The notes beneath the pieces were generated by a model. The model saw only the letters and a program-made list of their open reading frames with translations. It was not told where the DNA came from and searched no databases. Shown piece by piece: positions 44,081-56,045 of a stretch of 64,000 bases of DNA. The stretch comes from Liriodendron chinense. Taxonomy: Eukaryota > Streptophyta > Magnoliopsida > Magnoliales > Magnoliaceae. The stretch is from assembly GCA_003013855.2 (NCBI GenBank), contig ML058372.1:1-64000 (forward strand), read 5' to 3'. Numbering within the stretch: the first letter of the stretch is position 1; each line of letters opens with the position of its first letter. The position numbers and the translations under genes were made by a program.

Positions 44081-44088
44081 TATAAATA
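44081..44088 (+). promoter_or_regulatory. TATA box upstream of the PMD relic
   Basis: TATAAATA between the 172-bp array and GCGCATGTG cluster 2. A possible donor site GAGGTAAGAG lies at 44141-44150 and a possible acceptor GTTGCAG at 45234-45240, just before the PMD reading frame. This suggests a first intron containing cluster 2; it is inference. Confidence 0.35.
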
Positions 44089-44164
44089 TGAGACTCACTG
44101 AGTCATTTCTTCATTTCTAAGTCGAAAGAGGAGAAATTTTTCGAGGTAAGAGAGCTTCTCTATG

Positions 44165-44640
44165 GGGAGTGGGTGCATGTGGCCTAGGCATGGACACATG
44201 TTGCCCTTCCAAATAGTGTGGGCGCATGGGAGTTTCCTCCCAGGCGCATGTGGAATCTTTCCAAAGAGTATGGGCGCATGTTGCCTCTCTTCATAGGGTG
44301 TGGGCGCATGTTCTTCTGGGCATGCTCCTGAAGCTTCATTCGGACTTAGTCCTTTTTATTTCCTGGGGATGGGCGCATGAGGAAGGACACATGCGCTTGG
44401 GACCAATGGATTTTTGGAGTTAACTCCTTGTAGGCATATATGCACTACGGGCACATGTGGTATATGACATGCGCCTAGGTCTTTCTCAAAACTCCTTCAT
44501 TTTCTTTACTTATTAGGTGGGCGCATGTGAGAGGGCACATGCGCCTGGGGCACCTGCCTAGTCGCATGTCAGCCCACTAAGAGATTTTTCAAGATTTTGG
44601 TGCCTCTTTCGTCTATGGTGAAGAGTTCATGCGCCCAACT
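44165..44640. repeat. GGGCGCATGTG cluster 2
   Basis: About fourteen copies, including three or four in reverse (CACATGCGCC near 44387, 44467, 44536, 44629). Same word as cluster 1. Confidence 0.85.
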
Positions 44641-45248
44641 CCATTCTTAGCCAAATTTGACGTTGTTCACGACCATTATGCCTGGTGTTTACACATGATT
44701 AGAACTCAGAATTTCTTATTTATAATACATTGTTTATCTCAGTCTTTTGCTGCCTGCAACTGTTCATTTTAGGTAGGTTCAGGATGTACCTGTCGGACTT
44801 CGATCACAATGCTTTTAAATGCATGTAAGATTGTTTAGGCAATAATCATGCGCACTCGATGTTGGGATGCTTCCTAGTCTTGCCGGGTGTTATCTATGGA
44901 TACCCGAATCTATCATGGTTGTGTCCAAGTGGGGAATGCAGGTTCTATGTGGGTTTAATGCGGATTCGCTCGTATACCAATTGCACGTATAGAGTTGCTA
45001 TTGTGCTTATCATATTACGAGATACGCGTACTTGTTTGTTCGAAGCATGTTCGACTTTTATTGTTTCCCTACTCTTTGTTGATTGTGCTTTTGTGCATGT
45101 ATTTATTGTTGTAGTTTATTTTGTGTGTGCGATCTATAATTGGATGATACAATTTTATTTCTAGTGATGCGTACCTTATTGTGTTGCCTGTTGCTTGCGC
45201 TGGGCTTTTGTTTGATGTTCTTTCGTTTATGCGTTGCAGTGAATCAAG

Positions 45249-47640
45249 GTGATAGCGGAAAGATCTTCTGGTGAAGCTTCCGGTTTACAAGTTTCAGGTC
45301 CTTCATCTGTGCAACACGGGAAGAAAATGGTGACTAAAGATATTGTTGATACATCTTCAACAAAGTGTTGTTCATGCTTATTTGCGACAATCGAACCTGA
45401 AGTGAGGGATTTCTCTGATCATATTAAGCAGCTTCGCCATGAAGTATTATTACGTATTTATGTGGATAAGATCGCATCCGAGCCTCCGACGCAAGGGACT
45501 GAACAAGAATGGTCCACTTGGTATTGTCAGCTTACTAGTGCTTCGAGTGTCATTGAGGTGGGTCCTTCTAATTTGCTTATCCAAGATTAAGAGGATAATC
45601 AAGAAGGTCAGAAGAAGAAGAGAAGGAATCGAGGTAAGCAACCGGCTGAGGAAGTTGGCCGGACGAAGCGACTGACACAGCTTGTTGATATGAAGAATGA
45701 TCAGATGAAGATCAGTTGGGATAGAAACAAGACTGTCGCGACGTGCGGTTTCTTCATCGTAAACCCCTACAATGACCAAGTCATCACACATGAAAAATCT
45801 CTTTCGAGGCACAGGCCCCTCCTGAGTATTGAGCTATCCAATGTTCAAGGCCCTTTTCAGCTCTACGAGTTTGAAAGGTGGACGTCTGCTCCTGAGCGGT
45901 TGTTGAATACCGTACTGGTTGATGATGGGAGAGAGCAACGGGTAGGTAACCCAAGAGAAATGGTTTTCCTTACGCTGACATGTGATCCTCACGCTCTTTA
46001 TCCAGCCCATTATTTCGAGACGGTGCGGCAAAGGTTTTGGCATATGGACAAGATGATGATGTGGGCACGAAAAGTTTTCGTACGCGAGGCCATTTGAATG
46101 AGCGAGTTGGTTATGAGTCATGGGCAAAAGAGATTTTGGTCAATCACGAGAGGGTTTTAAAGCAAGTCGGCCTGTATTAGGCTATCAATGCAACCTCTAG
46201 GCATTTCTCTCAAGATCTAACAATCTTTGAAGCTTCTTGAACTGCTTGTCTTCTGTTACTAACTCATTTTATTTTTCGTAGGGGAGATGAGTATAACCTT
46301 ATGGGATCTCCGGATAATGGTTGGCTTGTCCATAATAGAAGAATATTACCGGGAATACATTTTAACTGACGAAGAATGTCTTGATCTCGGCTTAAAAGTC
46401 CTTAAGATGCTTATCATTCGGAGGCATGTCTGGAGTTGTTCGCTGAGTTGTCGCAGTTCGACAATATTACAAAGATTCATTATGACGACTGGTTGGTTTA
46501 CTTCAGCCAGAGGATGAAGTAATATTTCTTATAATACCTTCTTTTTACTTTGCATTTTTACGTGCTTTTAGTTTCTCTTCTTCTAACATGGGACACTTCT
46601 TTATTCTTGAATCATTGATTATGAAGAATATGAGATCTCATCGGAAGACCAGGCCTTAATGAGGGAACGTTTTGAACATAAGTTTTACAATCCGAATAAG
46701 CTTACACCGACTTGTGAACCGGCAGGCTTCTTAGCATACTGGTTGTCGGCAGTTGTGTTGCCTAGCTCCAAGGGTGACGATGGGGTTAGGGTTTCTTGCT
46801 TTGTCATGGAAAGAGCTCTTGCAAATGGTCACTGATATTCTTTAGCACAGCCGGTGTTATGCAGTCTATATAGGGCTTTCGGCAATATTGCCAGTAACAA
46901 AGATCAACCCAGGCGAGGGATGAATGTGGCTTATTACCCATGGCATTTCTTCTGCGGGTGGTTGGGTATATATTTCCCGTGGACGTATGGGATAGATCTC
47001 TTTTAGTATTTCCATACCAATCCACACCTCTTTATCGTTACAGAAAACTTAAGATGATAGTGCAGTCATATGATTTGATAGTTTAAAAAATTAGCAGGTG
47101 GGCGGAGGTTTGCTTCTACCACTTCCCTATTTCTGACATCAAAGAGGATCGAGAAGTTGTTGATGATGAACGTTCTGTAGATAATCTTGATAGAGAGTTC
47201 TTGGTGTCTATTCGCACTGCTTCACTTCCATTGCGCGAAGGAATAGAGTTCTGGCGGGAGCCTTATTACCCTAGCTGGTTTGCCAGGCAATTTGGATATG
47301 ATCAAGGTGTTCCGATGTCGTTACCAGGCCAAAGTATAGCGGGTGTACGACACGGGTCTTGCTCACTGGAGTGGATGTGGCATCAACTTATAATAACGCG
47401 AACAGGCGCGAGGTTCATGCTTCCTGGTCTTTATCGGAAGACCGGCAGTCCTTATGGCTGGATGAGATGGTGGGTGCATTAGTATGCTCTAATTCGGAGC
47501 AACAACTTTGTTGATGATCCAATCTACATTCCTCCTCCATGGCTGACAAAGATCCCCGCTGATGGATTGGGTTATTTTAGAGAGTAGGCTAAAGCGTATC
47601 TATCGTCAAGTACTGGGCATAAGACTTCTCTGAGTGTGTC
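45249..47640 (+). pseudogene. Plant mobile domain (PMD) protein pseudogene
   Basis: One reading frame runs from 45249 to 46097 with a single stop at 45588-45590. After frameshifts near 46098 and 46280 the PMD core appears in order: ESWAKEILVNHERVLKQVGLY (46113-), GEMSITLWDLRIMVGLSI (46285-), FLAYWLSAVVLPS (~46730), YYPWHFFCGWLGIYFPW (~46932) and ARQFGYDQGVP (~47285). These are landmarks of the aminotransferase-like plant mobile domain, found both in host genes related to MAIN/MAIL and inside transposable elements. Several further stops and frameshifts, plus a possible intron at about 46518-46630, make it non-functional. LTR C2 cuts it at 47641. Whether it was cargo of the old element or a captured host gene is open. 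Confidence 0.75.
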
Positions 47641-48445
47641 TGTTTGCTCCCCAAGTGTAGGGTTGCGATGTAGTAATAATTCGGTAGAGACCGACATTGT
47701 CCTTATGGACTAATTTAGAAATTCATAAAATTTCTTCCAAAAATTTTTAATTGAAATCAGGCTAAAACAAACAAATCTGGAAATAAGATGTGTATGAGCA
47801 ATCTGTAATTTTGAAGATGAGATTAACAATAAAAGGAAACACTAGAGCGCCAAGGATCCACTTGTAGCTATCCTTGATGCAAAATTCACTTTGATTTTTC
47901 AATTACACAACTAGAATCGAAATCAAATCCTATCTAGCCGGATTATAGAACGGTTATATTATCAAAACAATCTAACACATGTTTTGTTCATCAACATGAT
48001 TCCCTCAATTCAAGTTAAGACTTAGGCACACTCAATTGTATAACCCAATCCTAGTTCCAATAGATTAAGATCACAACTATGATAATTATCAAACCCTGTC
48101 ATTAGATTTAACTAATATCACAATTTGAACCTGATTCAAATCACATAGACATGCAACACACATATTGGATTTTACAGAAAAGATAAAACTTTGGTTTGAA
48201 ATTCTCACATGAAGAACCAATTTCTGGAGAGTATTGAACCCAATCCCTCGGAGCGTACAGGTCTAGATCTTTGCAAAACAACTAAGAACTAAATAAAATC
48301 CTTCCAAACATCCATGAGTCATCATAAGATTAAGAAAAACTACTTAGAACTTCATTCAAACTTAACAAACCATTGTTCAACATTAAAACCAATTCATAAA
48401 ACCATAAAAATGAATCAAAACATCTTAAATCAACTACAAGCTTCC

Positions 48446-48467
48446 CCTCTTAGCCCTAGCTAAGAGG
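48446..48467 (-). other. R-region hairpin, LTR C2
   Basis: A perfect nine-pair stem, CCTCTTAGC with GCTAAGAGG and a four-base loop, 170 nt from the TATA box. Confidence 0.7.
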
Positions 48468-48629
48468 TTTAGCCAACCATGCCAAACAAAAACAGGAAAT
48501 CTAAGTTAAACATGAAGAACTAGAAAGAAAACAAAGTAGAGGGGGTTGTAGAACTCCAAATTCGTCCTTCTCCACCTCCTAATGCAATAGATATCTTCTA
48601 GGATACCATATGAATGAAGTAGAGGTGCC

Positions 48630-48637
48630 CTTTTATA
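48630..48637 (-). promoter_or_regulatory. TATA box of LTR C2
   Basis: TATAAAAG on the minus strand. Confidence 0.7.
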
Positions 48638-48707
48638 GAAAAAGTCCGCCACCAACCTGGAATCTTCTGGAATTGCGTAACTCTTTACGCAGTTACGCAA
48701 ACGGTTT

Positions 48708-49060
48708 CGATTGATCGAAGCTCCTCTTTGATTGATTGGAATGTAGTCTCTGATTGATCAGAGCTCCTCTCCGATTGATGGAATGTAGTCTTCGATTGAT
48801 CGAACGATGATCGATGGATAGTAGAAGTGTCCAGAGAGTTGCTATTTTCCATCACTTTTTCTGATTGATCGGACATGACTCCGATTGATCGGAACACCCC
48901 TGATCGATTAATCAGAACTCATTCGATGGATTAGAAATCTGTCAGAGAGTTATTTAAAAATTTGATTTTTAGGTGTGTCTGATGGATGGTCCAATTGATC
49001 GGAGACTTATCGGAACATCCTCCGATTGATCGAAGAACTATCGGGGATCCATCGAAACTG
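48708..49060. repeat. GATTGATCGG cluster in LTR C2
   Basis: About twelve copies. Non-palindromic flanks such as GATCGAAG, then CTATCGG, then CCATCG near 49029-49056 recur near 18145-18170 in copia LTR D1, in the same orientation relative to each element. Confidence 0.85.
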
Positions 49061-49283
49061 CATGTTTCTTCAATCTTTTCTGCTTTCTCTTCACTTGATT
49101 TCTTCCTCTCTTTCTTGATTCTTCAAGGATCCTTTGAAGTGCTCTTTTATCTTCAAAATGGTGCAATCTCTCTCTCATCCTACAATCACAAAACCATGCA
49201 TTAGGTAGGTCTTTAAACATGTAAATCCTGCATAGTTGGTGATGAAATGGGGTTAGAATATGCACATTTAAGAGCTCCACACA

Positions 49284-50271
49284 CCCCCCCAAACAGCATT
49301 TTGCTAGTCCCGAGCAAAACATGCTTGAAACAAATCAATCCTCTATAATCCAACTCTCTCCTGGAAACTTCTTCTATAAACTCCAAAGCATACAAGTATC
49401 AGAGACAATGAATGATACAAATTGAAATCTTAAACCTTCCAAATATCGTAAGTGTTCTACATAGAATTTCCACCGCTTGATTGACAAATAGAAGATCTAG
49501 AACAAATGTGGTCTAGTGCGCAAAGTGAATGCTCATTTCATGAACTTCAAGGATTATCTTCTTTATAAATCAATCAGACTAAAGATCCAAAGTGTACAGA
49601 TCAACAACAAGCCTTTGATAAGAATTTACCTTACCGTTCCTTCAACGACTTTCACACTACTTCCTATTTCTAGCTTAGGTTACAGGTAGACCTTCCCCTG
49701 ATTAGTTAGTAGGTAGCCCTTTTCAAAATTTCTCAACAAATAGGCAATAATAACCGAACTTCTTTTCTTTTCATATATATTAGATATGATTTTTAGAAAT
49801 CTATATCTTGCATTCTTTTTTTTCCTCATGAACAAGGATGGATAAAGTTCCCCAGCTTGGCTCCTCAACACCTTAAATCTCAGTTTAATCGATCCACAAA
49901 TCCAATAATCCCTTCCATTATGAAAATTGTGTAATGTGAACTAGACTCAAAGTGTTTAAAATTTCTATCAATAATTCAATATGGGAATTCATATAGAAAT
50001 CTACTATATTTAAGACAATTAAAGGATATTAAAATCACAACACTTCCTTTCTCTTCCTCTTATACTTGTATCATCTAAAGTGTATAGAAATTAGGTTTTC
50101 CAAGAGAGTTTTGAAATTACAAAGATCGAAAAATTTCCTACATAATTGCTCAAAATGCACAAAATACTAGATGATGAATCATGATGAATCTGACCCCCCC
50201 ACCAAATCTTACATTGTCCTGAATGTAACAAGATATTAATGCAATGATAACATGAGAGCAATGATAAAAAC
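49284..50271 (-). mobile_element. C-type internal region, 3' part only
   Basis: From the LTR it has CCCCCCC (G-tract), the terminal hairpin TTTTGCT/AGCAAAA (49299-49319), about 900 nt of noncoding DNA collinear with B and F, and the internal G-tract plus hairpin at 50192-50226 with one mismatch in the stem. It is cut at 50272 by LTR G2, so the ORF part should lie beyond the right edge. Confidence 0.8.
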
Positions 50272-50859
50272 TGTTGAACTTCCAATTTATACATGATATA
50301 ACCCATTACATCACATTATATGCATAGTTTGCATGTTTAAAAGGCCCATCTAATGCATGTTTTGTGACTGTAGGAATGAGAGCGGACTTCACCCAATTGG
50401 AGACCAAAAGGGTCCATTTAGACCCATTGGATGAAGATTGAAGGAAGATTAAAGAAAGAAGAGATCAAGTAGAAGAGAGAGAAGAGGAAAGAAAGAAAGA
50501 GAAGCTAGAAAACCAGAGGTCTGACCGGTCATGACCGATCGGCCAAGGGAGCCAGACCGGTAAAGACCGGTCGACCACACTGCTGCCCACCTCTAGAAGC
50601 TTGCTGGAACAAAGGATCATGTTGGTCCGACCGGTCAAGACCGGTTGGCCAACGGGTCGGTCATCTCTGGGTACTCCCTGGACTCTCAATCTATCCAGTC
50701 CAACCAGTCAAGACCGGTCGGCCAGCCCAGTCCGACCGGCCGTGACCGGTCGGCCATGCATTAAACAGCGAGTTTCAATTTTGATCTTTGATTTTCTCTG
50801 CGCGAGTGCGTATCCTTACGCAAGTTCTGGAAGATCCCTATGCAAGAGAGTTTCCCTAC

Positions 50860-50867
50860 TATAAAAG
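50860..50867 (+). promoter_or_regulatory. TATA box of LTR G2
   Basis: TATAAAAG about 100 nt after the GACCGGTC cluster. Confidence 0.75.
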
Positions 50868-51030
50868 GACACCTAGGGTCTCTTCCTAGGGTATGATAGA
50901 AGCTAAGGAACTTCGTGGGAGAGGAAGGGTGCCGTCGTGGAGCGTTTGCAACTCTCCAAACTCTGGGTTTTTATGTTTTCTAGTTTTCTTTTATGAGTTC
51001 TAGTTGCAGTATGACAATGCTCGGCTAGAA

Positions 51031-51052
51031 TCTCTCAGCTAAGGCTGAGAGG
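51031..51052 (+). other. R-region hairpin, LTR G2 (covarying)
   Basis: TCTCTCAGC-TAAG-GCTGAGAGG. Against C2, one T-A pair has become C-G on both arms, a compensatory change. It lies 171 nt after the TATA box. Confidence 0.7.
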
Positions 51053-51669
51053 TGAAGCTTTTAGCTAATTTCATGCTTGATTCAATTTAATTCAAGTAGT
51101 TTCACTTCAAATTTGAATTTTGAATGTTTTAGTTCTTATAGTTGATATTTTTAGAAGTTTTATGAGAGTTCATGTGCTCCGGACATGGATTCCTTACAAT
51201 TCTCTGAGATTATCATGTGTTGCTTGATTAGATTCGAATTATGGTAACCCTTGAGCATGCCATAGTCCATAAGCATGGCTGTTACTCCGAAGGCTATTAA
51301 TTCGAATTCTATGTGTAGTTGAATGGGACTAGAACTTGGAAGTTCAATTTAAGTGAGATTGAATGTGTTTAATGCTTTATCTTCCAACTAGATGAGAGAT
51401 AGGACTTCAAATCTAGTTGTGTTATGCTTGGATTGATTGGATTGACATGGGATTGTTATAAGTGGATCCTTGAAAGCCTTAGTGCCTTTAATTATTGTTT
51501 TTCTTAAATTACTGTTTTAGCATAATTCTCTCAATTGAACCTCCAAATTGTTGCAATCCTAGTTGCTGGAATAACTAAGAAATTGTTCTCTTCCTATGGA
51601 TCGACCTTGGTCTTACCGAGATTTATTACTACATCGCAGCCTTGCACTTGAGGAGAGCGAACAAGTTCT

Positions 51670-51687
51670 TTGCACCGTTGTAGGGGA
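51670..51687 (+). other. Degenerate primer-binding site of G2
   Basis: TTGCACCGTTGTAGGGGA matches the tRNA-Asp complement at 14 of 18 positions and is correctly placed. Confidence 0.7.
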
Positions 51688-51914
51688 ATTTAGATAACGG
51701 TTCTAGATTATTTTAGTGGTTGTAGAAGTAGAAGTAGATAGTTTTTTTTTATTTCATATAACTAACCCATTGTTTTGTTTTGTAGGATTTCTTCTCTAGT
51801 TCAAGCGAATCGGGTAATATCCTTCTAACTTAGTGCTTATTGCAGATTTTCAATTTCAAGATTAATTTCAGATTTTAGGACTTAGGACTAGTTTAGTTTT
51901 TAGTTGAATGGTTT

Positions 51915-53231
51915 ATGTCCCGTTGGGAACGTGACCACTCAAATCGTCTCCAATCCGAAGGTGGTCTAGTTGGACCATTGTCAGTCCATAGACGAGTCCG
52001 AAAATACCAAGAGCATTGTGATAGTTTGGGGAGAATGGATCAAACACCTATAAGGAATCCTCCCCCCCTACTCCAACGACTAACGCAAATCAAGAGGGAG
52101 TAGGAGAGAATGAGGTACATAACGTTCCTCCAATGAGATCATTACGGGACTACCTACAACCGGCCCGTGTGACTACACCCTCGTGTGTGGTCTTACCACC
52201 AACCGGGGGAAACATCGATATAAAGCCAGGTGTGATTCAACTGATACCAAAATTCCATAGGCTAGACTCTGAAAGCCCATATTTGCACTTAAAGGAGTTT
52301 GAAGAAGTGGTAGCTACCTTACAATACACCAATGTCTCTGAAGATGCCATAAAACTCAAACTCTTTCCCTTTTCATTGAAAGAAAGAGCTAAGACTTGGC
52401 TTCACTCTCTTAGACCACATTCGATAGGGTCATGGAACGAGTTGACCCGGGAATTCTTAAAAAAGTTCTTCCCGGCTCATAAAACGAAAACCCTTCGAAG
52501 AGCCATAATGAACTTCTCGGTTAAGGAGAATGAGTCTTTCTTCCAATGTTGGGAAAGGTTTAAGGACCTCCTACTTGCTTGCCCACATCACGGCTATGAA
52601 AGTTGGAGAATTATAAACTTCTTCAACGATGGATTAAGTTCCAATATGCGCCAATTTGTAAAGATGATGTGCAACGGCGAGTTCATGAGCAAAAATTCGG
52701 ATGAAGCTTGGAGTTTTTTAGATATGTTAGCCGAGAATGCCCAATCATGGGATACCTCAGACAAATCTAATAACCCTAAGCCTACTCAAGAAAAAGAGAA
52801 AGGAGGAATTTATATCCTCAAGGAGGAAGATGATGTGAATGCAAGGTTAGCCAATCTCATAAGGAAGATCGAGGCCATGAAACTTAGTAAAAGTGGAGTT
52901 TCAAAGTCCAATGAAGCTATTGAGACCATATTTGGGATTTGTTTCACCAATTTACACGCTACGCAAGATTGTCCTACAATTCCTGCATTTCAAGAGGTGT
53001 TACATGAACATGCAAATGCCACATATGGTTATCAACAGCCTTTTAATGGACCGGTGGGTAATACGTACAATTCTACTTAGAAGAACCACCTAAATTTCAG
53101 TTGGAAGAATGCTCCCACGGGCAATCCTACCAACTCTCAAGGAGGGCCACCCATGCAAAATATGACCCCACCTCAATTCTCGATGGAGGACACCTTAAGG
53201 GCAAACGCAAATCAATCAAACGAATCAACAA
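51915..53231 (+). pseudogene. gag: Athila-like Gag of G2, frameshifted
   Basis: MSRWERDHSN opens at 51915. A C-run near 52065-52072 shifts the frame, after which NEVHNVPPMRSLRDYLQP leads into the main open segment (52133-53080). The capsid region shows PKFHRLDSESPYLHLKEFEE, LFPFSLKERAKTWLHSL and FFPAHKTKTLRRAIMNF, all Retrotrans_gag landmarks. A degenerate knuckle-like ICFTNLHATQDC sits near residue 270. A TAG at 53078-53080 interrupts just before NFSWKNAPTGNPTNSQGGPP, and another frameshift follows near 53218. Gag forms the particle and packages RNA. The N-terminal motif is the one multiplied in families A, B and F. Confidence 0.85.
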
Positions 53232-54337
53232 ATGTTTCAAGAGCTTAAAGTCTCGGTTGATGAGATTAAGGGATGCTTGAATGCTAGGGAAGGGACCTTT
53301 CCAGCCCAACCTCAGCCCAATCCAAAACAAGTACATGAAGTGAGCATTCCTAATCTCTCCAACCAACATATGGAGCAAGCCAAATTCGTCACCACTCTTA
53401 GAAGTGGTAAACAAATTGACAAATCTATCCCGGTGAAGGCCGACAGGCCTAATGATCCGGTAAATTCTGAGGATGAGGACGGATCTAACTTAGCCCTACA
53501 AGAAACGAAACGCGTCTACAAGCCCGTAGCACCATTCCCTTCGAGATTGGTCGCTCCGAAATCTCTTCCAAACTCTCATGATATTTTAGAGATTTTTAGA
53601 CAAATCAAGATAAACATTCCCTTGCTTAATGCCATCAAACAAATCCCCTCTTATGCCAAGTTTCTAAAAGACCTATGCACAACTAAACGTAAATATAATG
53701 TGTAGCAAAAGGCCTTCCTAAATGAGCAAGTGAGTGCCATTCTCACTCAAAAGACCCTCCCAAAGTTCAAAGATCCCGGTAGTCCCACAATCTCATGTAT
53801 CATTGGAGACTACAGGATTGAGCATGCATTACGAGACTTGGGGGCAAGCGTAAACTTGATCCCGTACTCGTATATAAGCAATTGGGTCTTGGTGAATTAA
53901 AACCCACCAAAACCATGTTGCAACTCACTGATAGAGCCATCCGTGTACCCAGAGGGATAGTTGAGGATGTTCTAGTCCAAGTTGACAAATGCTACTACCC
54001 GGTAGATTTTATCATCTTGGACACATAACCGGTTATAGATGCTAGCACTCAAATATCGGTGATTTTAGGCCTCCCATTCCTTGCTACATCAAACGCAATC
54101 ATCAATTGCCAGAATGGGGTGATGCAATTATCCTTTGGGAACATGACATTAGAGGTGAATGTGTTCCACTTGGGCAAAAGGCACAGGGATGTTAATGATG
54201 ACGAGCTCTTCGAGGTAAACATGGTCGAATCTTTTGAAGAAGAAGAGCTCATCCAACTTGAACCACTAGAAAGCTTGGAGACATGTTTGGTACATTTCGA
54301 GGATTCCAAAGACCCCATCATTAGTCAAATTGTATAA
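53232..54337 (+). pseudogene. pol: G2 Gag-protease linker and aspartic protease
   Basis: MFQELKVSVDEIKGCLNAR opens a segment running to YKPVAPFPSRL and IPSYAKFLKDL, which is the conserved Athila linker before the protease. After a TAG at 53703-53705 the protease follows with ALRDLGASVNLIP (D-L-G-A-S, the Athila form of the active site). Frameshifts near 53870 and a stop near 54028 follow, then ILGLPFLATSNAIINCQNG. The tail SLETCLVHFEDSKDPIISQI matches the block SLEDCLAHFED kept in the non-autonomous ORFs. The protease would mature the polyprotein; this copy cannot. Confidence 0.82.
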
Positions 54338-56034
54338 GCATTGAATATTGAGAGACAGGTAGTTAGTACTTGCCAGTGAAGGCCCTATTTTGAGAGACTA
54401 CCACCAACCACATCAAGGCCTCTACCATCTAACATCAAACCATCGAAGCTTAACCTTAAACCATTGCCATCCGAGCTTAAATATGTATACTTGGGTCAAG
54501 AAGAAACATTCCCGGTTGTCATTGCCTCTTACCTAGGAAAAGATCAAGAGCTTAAGTTGATTGAGCTAGTCAAAGAACATAGAGGAGCCATAGGTTGGAC
54601 AATAGCGGATCTCAAGGGGATATACTCTTCGGTTTGTACTCACCGTATACACCTTGAAGAAAATACAAAAATGACTAGACAACCTCAATGAAGGCCAAAT
54701 CCAAATATGATGGAGGCTGTCAAAGCCGAGGTATTAAAGCTACTAGATGTGGGTATCATCTACTCCATCTCGGATAGCCAATGGGTGAGTCCTACCCAAG
54801 TTGTCCCTAAGAAATCTGGTATTACCATCATAGAAAATGCCAACAATGAACTTATACCGACTAGAGTAACCACCGGTTGGCGTATGTGCATTGATTATCG
54901 AAAGCTCAACACGGTCACTAGGAAGGACCACTTCCCTCTCCCATTCATGGATCAAATTTTGGAGAGGTTAGCAGGTCATTCCTATTATTGCTTCCTAGAT
55001 GACTATTCTGGCTACAACCAAAATTGAGATAGGCCCGGAGGACCAAGAGAAAACTACATTTACATGCCCATTTGGTACCTTCGCATACCGAAGAATGCCA
55101 TTCGGGTTATGTAATGCATCCGCCACATTCCAACGATGCATGCTAAGTATTTTCTCGGACATGGTGGGTGAATTTCTTGAGGTGTTCAGGGACGATTTTT
55201 CTGTTTTTGGTTATACTTTTGATGAGTGCCTCAATCACTTGAAGTTGGTCTTGATGAGGTGTGAGGAGAAGAACCTCGTTTTAAACTGGGAAAAGTGTCA
55301 TTTCATAGTACAAAGAGGAATAATCTTTGGACATATCATCTCGTCCAATGGAATAGAGGTAGACCGGGCAAAAATTGACATAATTTTCAATCTACCACCA
55401 CCCAAAAGCATACGTGATGTGCGGTCCTTCCTTGGACACGCCGGTTTTTATAGAAGGTTCATAAAGGACTTTAGTCACTTCTCAAGGCCCTTATGTAACC
55501 TTCTCCAAAAGGAGAACCACTTTGAGTGGAGTGCCGAATGTCAATTAGCTTTTTCAAAGCTAAAAGACATGTTGACAACCGCTCCTATCATGCAACCACC
55601 GGATTGGTCCATACCTTTTGAGTTGATGTGCGACGCGAGCGATTATGCTATTGGGGCGGTGTTAGGACAAAAGAAGGATAAGAAGCCCCATGTTATCTAC
55701 TACGCAAGTAGGACCTTGAATCCCGCCTAAGTTAATTACTCGACTACGGAGAAAGAGCTCCTAGCTGTCATCTTTGCCTTGGACAAATTCAGGCCTTACT
55801 TAATAGGATCCAAGGTCATCGTTTACACAGATCATGCGGCGCTTAAACACTTTCTTTCTAAGAAGGATGCCAAGCCCCATTTGCTTAGATGGATCCTACT
55901 CCTTTAAGAATTCGATTTGGAGATCAAGGACAAGAAGGGAGTAAAGAACGTGGTGGCGGATCATCTGTCCCGCCTAGTCCTACCTAATTCCATTGACGAG
56001 TCACCTATTGAGGACTCATTCCCTGATGAGTAAC
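54338..56034 (+). pseudogene. pol: G2 reverse transcriptase and RNase H
   Basis: After LPSELKYVYLGQEETFPV comes the RT: ISDSQWVSPTQVVPKK, CIDYRKLN, FPLPFMDQ, FLDDYSGYN, YRRMPFGLCNAS and the catalytic box FRDDF (usually F-M-D-D). An extra A near 55020 shifts the frame between the first Asp motif and the rest. RNase H shows its four acidic sites: DASDYAIGAVLG, EKELLAVIFA, VYTDHAALK and ADHLSRL. In-frame TAA codons at 55728, 55905 and 56031 break it. RT and RNase H make cDNA from the RNA in the particle. Order, wording and primer identify the Athila lineage. Confidence 0.88.
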
Positions 56035-56045
56035 TCTTTGTTGCT

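Larger units (their letters stand above)
47641..49283 (-). repeat. LTR C2 (1643 bp)
   Basis: On the minus strand TGTGTGGAGCTC to GGAGCAAACA. It holds about twelve GATTGATCGG-type palindromes (48708-49060), the TGCGTAA/TTACGCA repeat (48674-48699), TATA box (48630-48637) and the R hairpin (48446-48467). A G-rich tract abuts its start, so it is the 3' LTR of a reverse-strand element. GTGTC precedes it as half of the expected target duplication. Confidence 0.88.
50272..51663 (+). repeat. LTR G2 (1392 bp)
   Basis: TGTTGAACTTCC to GCGAACA. The first ~130 bp resembles the F LTR. Five GACCGGTC dimers, some with one-base changes, lie at about 50522-50756. TGCGTATCCTTACGCA is at 50807-50822, TATA box at 50860-50867 and R hairpin at 51031-51052. 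Confidence 0.88.
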
